Source of the DNA: Deltaproteobacteria bacterium
Lineage (GTDB): Bacteria; Desulfobacterota; Desulfobacteria; Desulfobacterales; C00003060
Length of the DNA: 64,000 nt
Assembly (NCBI GenBank): GCA_003647275.1
Contig: QMMN01000009.1
Coordinates: forward strand, 1-64,000
Direction: 5' to 3'
Under the pieces are notes generated by a model. It had not been told where the DNA came from, did not search any database, and saw nothing but the letters and a program-made list of their open reading frames with translations. The position numbers and the translations under genes were made by a program. Of this stretch, positions 53,288 to 61,247 are shown one piece after another; the stretch's first letter is position 1; each line of letters begins with the position of its first letter.

Positions 53288-54193
53288 TTATTTTGCATCT
53301 GGAATTGCGTCTGGATAAAAGAGCTGCTGGCCAAGGAGCTTATAGTTGGCAATCAAGGCCTGTCCCCTTGGTGATACAAGCCACTTGGCAAATCGATCCG
53401 CCAAGTCAAATTTTACATGAGAATATTTTTCGGGGTTCACCGGAATGACGCCATAGGGATTATACAACATTTCATCACCTTCACAAAGGACTTCGAGGTC
53501 CAGGCCTTCTTTCCGGCCTAATTTGTACTTGATGTACGTGCCTCGATCTGAAAGCGTATAGGCCTGTTTTTCATTTGCATAGGTCAGGGCCTTGCCCATG
53601 CCTTGCCCGATAGAAAGATACCACGTGCCCAGCCCTTGTGGATGCTTAAAAGCAAGCGCCCTTTTTATGCCACCCTTCACCACGGTCGTGGTTTTCGTTA
53701 CCAGGGGAAGCCCGGTCGCCGCCCAAAGTGCTTGCTCTTTGGTGTGGGTGCCGCTATCGTCCCCTCGGGATATAAACTTCGCTTTGGCTCTGGCAATCTT
53801 CTTTAGCGCAGCAGCCGCATCCTTCATTCCCCTTATGCCAGCAGGGTCTTCAGGTGGGCCAAGGATCACAAAGTCATTATGCATGACTGCGTATCGGCGG
53901 GTACCGTATCCCTCTGAGACAAACTTTTCCTCCCGGGCCTTTGCATGAACAAAGATCACGTCCACGTTTCCGTCCATACCGTCCCGGATGGCAGCACCAG
54001 TGCCCTTGGCAAAAACCTTGACCTCTATCCCGGTATCTTTCGTGAAGTTCGGAAGTAGCATATCGAGCAGACCAGAGGCCTGCGTGCTGGTCGTTGTCGA
54101 CATCTTAATCACCGGTTCCCCACCCCCGCTGACCAACGGAATCAGTAACATGCCCAACATCGCCCCAAGTGCTGTTACGAAACGCTTTTTCAT
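53288..54193 (-). CDS. tupA: Tungstate-binding periplasmic protein
   Basis: A 301-residue secreted protein with signal peptide ALGAMLGMLLIPLVSGG. The motif MSTTTSTQASGLLD at the start of the mature chain is the oxyanion-binding TTTS signature of TupA. FISRGDDSGTHTKEQALW provides the second binding loop. TupA prefers tungstate over molybdate; tungsten enzymes such as formate dehydrogenases or aldehyde oxidoreductases would be the users. First gene of tupABC, with 122 bp before tupB. Confidence 0.93.
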   Translation of the reverse strand: MKKRFVTALGAMLGMLLIPLVSGGGEPVIKMSTTTSTQASGLLDMLLPNFTKDTGIEVKVFAKGTGAAIRDGMDGNVDVIFVHAKAREEKFVSEGYGTRRYAVMHNDFVILGPPEDPAGIRGMKDAAAALKKIARAKAKFISRGDDSGTHTKEQALWAATGLPLVTKTTTVVKGGIKRALAFKHPQGLGTWYLSIGQGMGKALTYANEKQAYTLSDRGTYIKYKLGRKEGLDLEVLCEGDEMLYNPYGVIPVNPEKYSHVKFDLADRFAKWLVSPRGQALIANYKLLGQQLFYPDAIPDAK

Positions 54194-54278
54194 CGTGCAC
54201 TCCTTTCAAAAGAAAAAATCTGCTGCCATAGCGTCCCGGTTCACCCTCGTCCCTCATTAGCATTTGACCTGCAACCAA

Positions 54279-54300
54279 CAGGCTGTTGCTCAAACAGCCG
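54279..54300. repeat. Hairpin repeat family 2, second copy
   Basis: ACAGGCTGTT-GCTCA-AACAGCC, the same unit as at 2206-2230 with a shortened stem (7 bp). It lies in the leader of tupA, between the promoter and the ATG. Confidence 0.65.
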
Positions 54301-54366
54301 TATGCCTGGCATAAGGCGCATCGCCAGGGGGGGCCGGGACATCAGGGACAGATATGCTGTGCGTGG

Positions 54367-54395
54367 CATATATATCGCGCCAGACATAATGTCAA
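54367..54395 (-). promoter_or_regulatory. Probable promoter of tupABC
   Basis: On the minus strand TTGACA (54395-54390), a 17-bp spacer and TATATG (54372-54367). The palindrome GACATAATGTC overlaps the -35 box and could be an operator. The leader to tupA is about 170 bases. The other bases of the 54194-54638 gap show no gene. Confidence 0.55.
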
Positions 54396-54638
54396 GCAAA
54401 TATGTCAGCTTCCTTGCGACTCAGAATGGCAAAAGCCTTCCTTCCCTTTGCTTATTATGGTATAAAGTTTAAGCAAAGCAGGCTTAAGAAGCGGGTATGC
54501 ACTTAGCCTGAGAAGGTCTGTATAACCTATTGTTGTTGACGCCCGAATCGGGAAAGCGCGCTGACTGGCGACAGGAGGCTTTTGGCTGATGAGGGGCCCC
54601 GGCATGACCGTCTATTTTCCCAAGGTAATGTGAGTCCT

Positions 54639-55592
54639 ATGCATTTCCCGGTTTCAGGGGTCGATGTTTTCCCGCTGATTCCCATAACCGTTGCCTTTCT
54701 CGTCTCCTTTTTCACATCCATGGGAGGTGTGTCCGGAGCTTTTCTGCTCCTTCCTTTCCAGGTAAGCATCCTTGGCTTTTCGAGTCCCGCGGTGAGTCCG
54801 ACAAATCTCGTTTATAACATCGTTGCCATACCAAGCGGTGTATATCAATACATCAGAGAAGGCAGGATGGCTTGGCCGCTGGCATGGGTCATCATTGCGG
54901 GCACACTCCCGGGGGTGTTCCTAGGCGCCATTTTCAGGATTAAGTATCTTCCGGACCCCAAGCATTTCAAGTTCTTTGTGGGCTGCGTCTTGCTTTATAT
55001 CGGTCTCAGGCTACTTTATGATTTGACAGAAAAAGCAGCTGCGAACAAGATGAAAACAAAGGCCCTTGAGGAAAGGTTCAAGGAAAGATCAACCCAGATC
55101 AGGAGACACGTAAAATCAGAACTTGCGGGCGCTGCAGTTATCAAGACGATCAGGTTTTCATTCACCAACTATACCTACGAGTTTTATGGCGAGACCTTTT
55201 CGTTTAATACCATTACCCTCTTTATGCTTACCTTTGCAGTGGGAATCATCGGAGGCGCTTACGGCATAGGTGGTGGTGCCATCATCGCCCCGTTCCTGAT
55301 AGCGATTTTCGACCTGCCGGTCTATACCATTGCTGGCGCTGCATTGCTGGGGACATTGCTCACGTCTATTGCGGGCGTTGTATTTTATACCATCATAGCG
55401 CCCATGTATGCACACACGGGCCTTGCTATAGCCCCTGACTGGATGCTGGGAGCCCTTTTTGGCGTTGGTGGCTTCGTGGGGATGTACAGCGGTGCAAGGC
55501 TACAAAAGTATATGCCGGCAAAGACCATAAAGCTGATCCTGGGGCTCATCCTGTTATCCCTGGCTGTGAAGTATATAATCAATGTATTATAG
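54639..55592 (+). CDS. TSUP/TauE-SafE family permease
   Basis: A 317-residue inner-membrane protein with about eight hydrophobic segments and the repeated glycine-rich motif of the family (FTSMGGVSGAFLLLPF and IGGAYGIGGGAIIAPFL). Such permeases export sulfite, sulfonates or related anions. A charged cytoplasmic loop (KALEERFKERSTQIRRHV) splits the two halves. The frame opens at 54582, but the ATG at 54639 begins just before the first segment. The next gene starts 3 bases after the stop. Confidence 0.88.
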   Translation: MHFPVSGVDVFPLIPITVAFLVSFFTSMGGVSGAFLLLPFQVSILGFSSPAVSPTNLVYNIVAIPSGVYQYIREGRMAWPLAWVIIAGTLPGVFLGAIFRIKYLPDPKHFKFFVGCVLLYIGLRLLYDLTEKAAANKMKTKALEERFKERSTQIRRHVKSELAGAAVIKTIRFSFTNYTYEFYGETFSFNTITLFMLTFAVGIIGGAYGIGGGAIIAPFLIAIFDLPVYTIAGAALLGTLLTSIAGVVFYTIIAPMYAHTGLAIAPDWMLGALFGVGGFVGMYSGARLQKYMPAKTIKLILGLILLSLAVKYIINVL

Positions 55593-55595
55593 AAA

Positions 55596-56321
55596 ATGAG
55601 ATTGCCAGATAGTCAGACAAACGCGATTTGTTCAAAAGATACCTTGGTGAAGGTCCTTGCCATAATTTTTCTGAATCCGGCTGACCGTGATCGGGAAGGT
55701 GTCAAGATCTTCATCCAAGATCTTCTGGGCTGTGGTTGCCCTGATGAGGTGGTGGAAAAGGCAAAGGTGAGCTTTTTCGTAAAACCCCTAGGCACATATA
55801 TCAAACAAAGGATTGTCCACCTGGGCCCATCTCGGACCCTGACCCCCTTAGAGCAAGAGGTCAATCACCTCACCAAACTTCCCAAGATGTTGAAGTGGCC
55901 TAGAAGGCGTTCAGGTGAGCTTGTCCCTCCAGCCTTGTGGCGCCGGCCCATGCTGGAAGCTGTTGCAAAAAATCCAAAGCACCGGGAAGACCTGGCCAGG
56001 TTGCGGCCCTTGTCGAATGTGACAATTGATGCAGTGATTGAGGTACCGGCTCGCGCCTTTTTCTTCTTGGTCACGCATGATACAAAAAAACCACCCAAGA
56101 GGGCCCTTCTTATGCAATACGAGAGTGGACAGCTGTTGTATAAACTCATGGGTTACAACCGCTGCCGCCTTTTTACAATTAGTCACAGGGACGAACAAAA
56201 GATTATCCCGCAGATAGACACAGCGCTCTCATGGCTGGGACTCTATGACGCCTTTTTTAAAAGACGAGATCGTTATCCCTTCGCCAAGTCGGTCTTAGAC
56301 CTATTCTGTGACATCCATTGA
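55596..56321 (+). CDS. Hypothetical protein coupled to the TSUP permease
   Basis: A 241-residue soluble protein I do not recognise. The first 60 residues contain DLLGCGCPDEVVEKA, with closely spaced cysteines. The middle is basic (KMLKWPRRRSGELVPPALWR). It starts 3 bases after the permease stop and ends 125 bases before ftsH, so it belongs with the permease. No signal peptide or membrane segment. The cysteines may bind metal or a cluster, but there is no direct evidence. Confidence 0.65.
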   Translation: MRLPDSQTNAICSKDTLVKVLAIIFLNPADRDREGVKIFIQDLLGCGCPDEVVEKAKVSFFVKPLGTYIKQRIVHLGPSRTLTPLEQEVNHLTKLPKMLKWPRRRSGELVPPALWRRPMLEAVAKNPKHREDLARLRPLSNVTIDAVIEVPARAFFFLVTHDTKKPPKRALLMQYESGQLLYKLMGYNRCRLFTISHRDEQKIIPQIDTALSWLGLYDAFFKRRDRYPFAKSVLDLFCDIH

Positions 56322-56445
56322 GGGAAAAGCGTTTCCCTCGCGTCGCCAGAACGGCAAGGCGCATCTTTTCACAGCGTGCCCCAAACGATCGGGGCCGCCC
56401 ATCACCGATTGCAATGGTCGCCTTGCAAGAAAGGAGGCATTCGGT

Positions 56446-58257
56446 ATGGAAAAACATCACAAGTTTTCCATCTGGTATGTATTAATCGTCATCTGGATTA
56501 TCCTGATCCTCCATAACCTGATTGTCCAGATGTTCGCAGTAGAGCACATCCCCTACAGTGACTTTGTCAAGGCGCTTCAAGCTGGAAGGGTGACCGAGGT
56601 TGCCATTACGCAAGATCGAATCCAGGGCAAAATGAAGACCCTCAAAGATGGCCAGGCAGTAGAAAAGGTCTTTACCACGGTTCGCGTGGATCAGGATCTG
56701 TCTCAGCTTCTGGAAAAGTACAACGTAACATTCAAGGGGGTCATCGAGAGCGACTTCTTGAAGAATCTCGCCTCCTGGATCTTTCCGGTGTTTCTTTTCG
56801 TTGGGATCTGGTATTTGATGATGCGCCGATTCGCCGCCCAGCAAGGGAGTTTCTTAACCCTAGGTCGAAAGAAAGCCAAGGTCTACATGGAAGACGAGGG
56901 GGTGACTTTTGATGATGTAGCTGGTGTGGATGAGGCCAAGGACGAGTTGGTCGAAGTGATTGAATTCCTCAAGTCCCCCGAGAAGTTTACCAGGCTGGGC
57001 GGAAAGCTCCCCAAAGGGATCTTGCTGATAGGTCCTCCAGGGACTGGAAAGACGCTCCTGGCGAAAGCTGTCGCCGGGGAAAGCGGGGTGCCCTTTTTCA
57101 GCATGAGCGGCTCGGAATTCGTTGAGCTCTTTGTGGGAATGGGTGCAGCCCGCGTGCGAGATCTGTTCGCCCAAGCCAAAGAGAAGGCCCCCTGTATCAT
57201 CTTTATTGACGAACTGGATGCCCTGGGAAAGGCACGAGGCATGGGCATCACAGGAGGCCATGACGAAAGAGAACAGACCTTGAACCAGATGTTGGTTGAA
57301 ATGGACGGCTTTGACCCGACCATAGGCGTTATCCTCATGGCAGCCACCAACCGGCCGGAGATCCTGGACCCAGCCCTCCTGCGGCCGGGTCGGTTTGATC
57401 GCCACATCTTGGTCGATCGACCGGACAAGAAGGGACGCACAGACATCCTTAAGGTCCACTTGAAAAGCATTAAAGTTGATAAAGACGTAGACGTGGAAAC
57501 CATTGCTGGCATGACCCCTGGGTTTGTGGGGGCCGACCTGGCCAACCTGGTCAATGAGGCGGCCCTGCTAGCGGTCCGACACAATAAAGAACAGGTTGGG
57601 ATGGCCGAGTTTCAAGAGGCTGTTGAGCGAATTATTGCTGGACTTGAAAAGAAGAACCGCCTCATCAATAAAAAGGAAAGGGAAATCGTGGCCTATCACG
57701 AGGTGGGCCATGCCTTGGTGGCCCTTTCCCTGCCAGGCACCGACCCCGTTCGAAAGATCTCTATCATACCCCGGGGGGTCGCTGCTTTAGGCTATACCCT
57801 GCAGGTGCCCACCGAGGACCGCTTCTTGATGAGCAAGAGAGAACTTTTGAACAAGATCGCTGTAGCATTGGGAGGACGCGCAGCCGAAGAGATCCAGTTT
57901 CAGGACGTTTCAACCGGCGCGCACAACGACCTTTCCAGGGCCACTGATATCGCGCGGAGCATGGTCAAAGAATATGGCATGAGTGCTGAGTTGGGTCACA
58001 TCTGTTTTGAAAAGGAACGCCAACGACAACTATTCCCGGATATGGGCCTGACTTCAACAAGGGCCTACAGCGAACAAACAGCACAGGTTATTGACCGTGA
58101 AATCAAGGAGATCTTGGATTCTCAATATGAAGTCGCCAAGGAGATCCTGACCAGACATAAGAAGGTGCTGGATAAAGGGGCTGCACTGGTTTTAAAAGAA
58201 GAAAACATTGACGGGCATCAACTTAAGGCACTACTTGAGGCTGACCAAAATACATAG
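56446..58257 (+). CDS. ftsH: ATP-dependent zinc metalloprotease FtsH
   Basis: A 603-residue membrane protease. Two N-terminal membrane segments (WYVLIVIWIILILHNLIV and ASWIFPVFLFVGIWYLMM) flank a small periplasmic domain. The AAA module has GPPGTGKT, CIIFIDELDALG and an arginine-finger region (LLRPGRFDRHILV). The zinc site is HEVGH with the usual third ligand region DLSRATDIAR. AAGGAGG lies eight bases before the ATG; the frame upstream overlaps the previous gene and is not coding. It degrades membrane and regulatory proteins. Confidence 0.96.
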   Translation: MEKHHKFSIWYVLIVIWIILILHNLIVQMFAVEHIPYSDFVKALQAGRVTEVAITQDRIQGKMKTLKDGQAVEKVFTTVRVDQDLSQLLEKYNVTFKGVIESDFLKNLASWIFPVFLFVGIWYLMMRRFAAQQGSFLTLGRKKAKVYMEDEGVTFDDVAGVDEAKDELVEVIEFLKSPEKFTRLGGKLPKGILLIGPPGTGKTLLAKAVAGESGVPFFSMSGSEFVELFVGMGAARVRDLFAQAKEKAPCIIFIDELDALGKARGMGITGGHDEREQTLNQMLVEMDGFDPTIGVILMAATNRPEILDPALLRPGRFDRHILVDRPDKKGRTDILKVHLKSIKVDKDVDVETIAGMTPGFVGADLANLVNEAALLAVRHNKEQVGMAEFQEAVERIIAGLEKKNRLINKKEREIVAYHEVGHALVALSLPGTDPVRKISIIPRGVAALGYTLQVPTEDRFLMSKRELLNKIAVALGGRAAEEIQFQDVSTGAHNDLSRATDIARSMVKEYGMSAELGHICFEKERQRQLFPDMGLTSTRAYSEQTAQVIDREIKEILDSQYEVAKEILTRHKKVLDKGAALVLKEENIDGHQLKALLEADQNT

Positions 58258-58267
58258 AGAGCCGTCA

Positions 58268-59026
58268 CTATGCGGGCGGCACCCATCTTTTTCGTGAAGC
58301 ATCATAGCACCAGCTGTTCGGAAGGGCTCTCCTGGAACGGAATCTGGGGCTTTCAGCCCAGTTGAGAAGTTCTGAATGCGCGTCATTGATTTGGATGAAC
58401 TTATTGCTCGTATCCCCCTTGTCGGGATGATGGCGTTTTGCTTTCCTTCTATAGGCCGATTTGATATACTGTATGTTGTCTGCGGCCAGAATTTGTTCTT
58501 TGGTTAGATCAAGGAGTTTGAGGGCCGTTTTTTCTTTGTGGTTTAATTGTGGCGTTCTCCGAGAAACCGGGACCACAACATGAATAGGGAGGTCCTGTCG
58601 GGATGCCTTGTCCAACAAATGCTGAGACGCATGCCACCTGGATTTGGTTTGTTCCTCCCTCTCGTACCACTCGCGACCTGCCTGCTCAATCAGGTCCAGA
58701 AGGTCATCTGCAACCTTCTTGTGTTTGCTTCTCCTCCACATAAACCTCGATATAACGCTTGAGCCAAGTGGCAGCACATCAAGGATCAAGACCTCTTCCG
58801 TGTACGAGAATGCAGCGTAACGTGCGCGCAAGGTCTCAATCAAGCCTGTCGCGATAAAGAGCGCAAACTCAAGCCTTTTCTTACATTTGTCGCTACAATA
58901 GCGCCGCCTTCTCTTTGGAAGCTGGTTTTCCCCGCAGGCAAGACAAAACCTCTTTCTCACATTCTCACATTTGACGGGTAAAAGCGCTTGTGTCCTCATG
59001 TATGGATTGTCGAGTCTCAAAGTCAT
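58268..59026 (-). CDS. J-domain protein with N-terminal zinc finger
   Basis: A 252-residue soluble protein. A CLACGENQLPKRRRRYCSDKC motif in two parts (CLACG and YCSDKC, about residues 28-49) is a likely zinc finger. The C-terminal J domain (about 170-225) holds the HPD motif in KRHHPDKGD and the helix KFIQINDAHSELLNW. It should stimulate a DnaK ATPase; the finger may recruit a client. Convergent with ftsH, 10 bp apart. The ATG nine codons later is an alternative start. Confidence 0.8.
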   Translation of the reverse strand: MTLRLDNPYMRTQALLPVKCENVRKRFCLACGENQLPKRRRRYCSDKCKKRLEFALFIATGLIETLRARYAAFSYTEEVLILDVLPLGSSVISRFMWRRSKHKKVADDLLDLIEQAGREWYEREEQTKSRWHASQHLLDKASRQDLPIHVVVPVSRRTPQLNHKEKTALKLLDLTKEQILAADNIQYIKSAYRRKAKRHHPDKGDTSNKFIQINDAHSELLNWAESPRFRSRRALPNSWCYDASRKRWVPPA

Positions 59027-59158
59027 TCTAAGCTGGGCGTATTGGCTACAACTTATAATGGAGCGGCCTCTTGTGTCAAACCAAATTCACACAAAACGCT
59101 TCTGGTCAAGGCGTTCTCAGTAAGCCACCCATGAACACAGATTTGATGATGCCAGGCA

Positions 59159-59404
59159 TTACCTTTGATCAGCCAGGCCCTTTTTCATGGCTGCGTAATA
59201 TCCTCGCTCGTAGTAGTCACCGCTCTTTTGGTCAAAGATGGCCTCATTTTCGTGGATGTATCGAAAGCCTTGCCATTTTCCCCGAGCCAGCACCACCTCA
59301 TTGCCAAGCGTAAATTTCTTACCGCACGCCAAACATCCCTCCGCATTAAGCCTGTTCAGCTTTTCGAGGTCTATGAGGGTCCTAAATTTGCGTTTGTTTT
59401 TCAT
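59159..59404 (-). CDS. Small CxxC protein, conserved-looking
   Basis: An 81-residue protein beginning MKNKRKFRTLIDLEKLN, with CLACGKKFTLGNEVVLARG and an aromatic C-terminal part (YYERGYYAAMKKG). The CLACG pair echoes the zinc finger of the J protein downstream. AAAGGATGG precedes the ATG. The frame runs 23 codons further upstream without support. Function unknown; probably cytoplasmic. Confidence 0.6.
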   Translation of the reverse strand: MKNKRKFRTLIDLEKLNRLNAEGCLACGKKFTLGNEVVLARGKWQGFRYIHENEAIFDQKSGDYYERGYYAAMKKGLADQR

Positions 59405-59537
59405 AGAAAAGACCATCCTTTCCAACACATCTCCATCTCGCGTCTTTTCCTCCCCCTGGTGAAAATGATGCATTAACAGATACAGTGCGAGGCATTTGCG
59501 TCATCCTTTTTCGTATTTATAAAAAAATGGTTTTGGT

Positions 59538-59563
59538 TTGAATGACCCTATATGTGCTATAAT
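59538..59563 (+). promoter_or_regulatory. Possible extended -10 promoter for pyrE
   Basis: TATAAT at 59558-59563 with TG one base before it (TGCTATAAT), an extended -10 box that can work without a good -35; TTGAAT at 59538 is too close (14 bp). It would give a 260-base leader to pyrE. The gap 59405-59822 shows no gene; a weak GATAAG/CTTATC hairpin lies at 59630-59650. Confidence 0.35.
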
Positions 59564-59822
59564 AATTTTATGAATACGCTATATATTGTTATTTTCGCCT
59601 TGACATGGCGTCGAAAATGTGTTTTTTGAGATAAGATTACTTTTCTTATCCAAAAAAATCAATGTTCCGTCCTTGAAAAATAATGCAGATTTCGGTATTA
59701 AATCCTTTGTGTTCATTTTTGGGGGGAGACGGAATATGCAGACGACGCTCGCACAGGACACAGAATCATATGTTCCCCGCCATATAAGTACCACACATGA
59801 TACTGCTTGCAAAAGGGGAAGC

Positions 59823-60377
59823 ATGAACGACAAAGAGAAAGTTATCGAACTGATAAAGGAAAGATCATTCCAAAAATCCGATACCGCATCTTTCCCCTTG
59901 TCTTCCGGAAAGATGAGCCACTATTACTTTAATATGAAAAAGATAACCATGGCCCCTGAGGGACAAGTGCTGATTGGGAGCCTTGTATTTGACAAAATTC
60001 AAGAATTAAACTTGAAACCTAAAGCTGTTGGTGGACTTACAATGGGTGCCGATCCCATTGCTGTTGCTACTGCGTTTACATCTTTCCTCAGAAAAAACCC
60101 CATAGAGGCCTTTGTGATAAGAAAAAAGCCTAAACCACACGGATTGGGGCTTCAAATAGAAGGAAGTGTAGAAAAAAATGATAGCGTGATCATTGTTGAT
60201 GATGTTGTGACGACTGGAAAGTCCACTATAAAAGCCATAAAAATCGCGAGAGAGCACGAATTAGAAGTTTTAGCGGCAATCGTTTTGCTTGACCGATGTG
60301 AAGAAAATGGGAAAGAGAACATAGAGGCGCAAGGAGTCCCCTTACACGCAATATTGACTATTCAAGATTTCCTATAA
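59823..60377 (+). CDS. pyrE: Orotate phosphoribosyltransferase
   Basis: A 184-residue enzyme of pyrimidine synthesis, converting orotate and PRPP to OMP in the cytoplasm. The PRPP-binding motif is VIIVDDVVTTGKST; GGLTMGADPIA and IRKKPKPHGLG are the other conserved loops. The ATG at 59823 follows AGGGG and gives the usual length. In-frame ATGs at 59736 (after GGGGGGAGAC) and 59619 would add residues not found in the family. Confidence 0.93.
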   Translation: MNDKEKVIELIKERSFQKSDTASFPLSSGKMSHYYFNMKKITMAPEGQVLIGSLVFDKIQELNLKPKAVGGLTMGADPIAVATAFTSFLRKNPIEAFVIRKKPKPHGLGLQIEGSVEKNDSVIIVDDVVTTGKSTIKAIKIAREHELEVLAAIVLLDRCEENGKENIEAQGVPLHAILTIQDFL

Positions 60378-60562
60378 ATTGATTCTTTTCCACGATTTCT
60401 TATTGTTTTTTTGCTTAGCTCTCCATCTTTCCGCAAGTCTTTATTCCCTCAAGTGACGACACGTGATCTGCGATACCCGCTTCCATCACTGGTGTTACCC
60501 GCAGGGTTCAATAAATACAGTCAGAATATGGTATCCCTTAGCTCCTGTGGGTGGAACAGCTT

Positions 60563-60605
60563 GAACTGCAAAAGCGAAGCGCATTCCCCGCAGCTTGCGC
60601 CGTAG
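60563..60605 (+). repeat. Palindromic repeat family 1, copy F (partial)
   Basis: GAACTGCAAAAGCGAAGCGC then ATTCCCCGCAGCTTGCGCCG. Left flank and half of the stem only; no core. Confidence 0.65.
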
Positions 60606-60689
60606 AATCGTTCCTTTGGAATCAATATGATGATACAACCTACAACCCGATTAAGGAACTTGAGATGAGTTGCTTATCACCAGAGACAT

Positions 60690-60793
60690 AATAGAAGCTC
60701 CTTGCAGCAAGCCCTGTTGAACCGAAAAGCGAGCGCTAACCCCGCAGATTCTGCCTGACGGCAGTGCTTCGCGGGCTGCAGGGAGCTTCTATT
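60690..60793 (+). repeat. Palindromic repeat family 1, copy G (extended palindrome)
   Basis: Outer arms AATAGAAGCTCCTTGCAGC (60690-60708) and GCTGCAGGGAGCTTCTATT (60775-60793) are inverted with one mismatch in 19. Between them lie the GAACCGAAAAGCGAGCGC flank and the core TTCTGCCTGACGGCAG, TGCTTCGCGGG. The whole could fold into a long cruciform. Confidence 0.8.
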
Positions 60794-60812
60794 AAACCAG
60801 GGTCAAGCAAAT

Positions 60813-60829
60813 ACAGGCTGTTGCCCAAA
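60813..60829 (+). repeat. Hairpin repeat family 2, half copy
   Basis: ACAGGCTGTTGCCCAAA matches the first arm and loop of the unit at 2206-2230; the second arm has decayed to TCGCCCTG. Confidence 0.55.
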
Positions 60830-61247
60830 TCGCCCTGACCCAGATGTCGGTGGTCTCTTGTTGCTTTTAAGCCCCACCAGATAACAAGGCCACCTTCTTT
60901 TCATCTGCGAGACCCTTTTTAGTCAAGATCCATGCAATCCCTATAGATAGGGGTTGAATTTGTCGGGCGATGATATTAAACAAGACAGCTTAATAAACAA
61001 AAAAACCCCCACTGAACTGGAAGAAGCCCTGTTTTGCGTGTCCAGTGGAGGCTCTTTGGGCAAAGAAAACCGTGGTCGGCACTCCTTGCCAGTATTCTCC
61101 TGTATCAAGCTCGTTCCAATTGGTCAACAGCAAACTTAAACAGGCTTTTGGGGACCTCGCTGGGCAAACAAAGTGACCAACCTTGTTAGAAGAATTCTTG
61201 GACGACCGAAAGTCCACAGGCCGTTAAATCAAGGAGGTAACCAACCC
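60830..61247. other. Intergenic stretch before the TolC-type gene
   Basis: About 420 bases with no gene I can support. Frames at 60954-61139 (+) and 60990-61217 (-) overlap and show no domain or ribosome site. The last 20 bases hold AAGGAGGTAA, the ribosome site of the next gene. Confidence 0.4.

Noticed and set aside
56860-57584. Two minus-strand frames of about 200 residues
   Set aside because: Antisense to the AAA module of ftsH; no domain or ribosome site.
59600-59605. TTGACA as -35 box for pyrE
   Set aside because: No acceptable -10 box at 15-19 bp downstream.
60954-61217. Overlapping small frames on both strands
   Set aside because: No ribosome site or domain on either strand, and they overlap each other; left as unassigned intergenic sequence.
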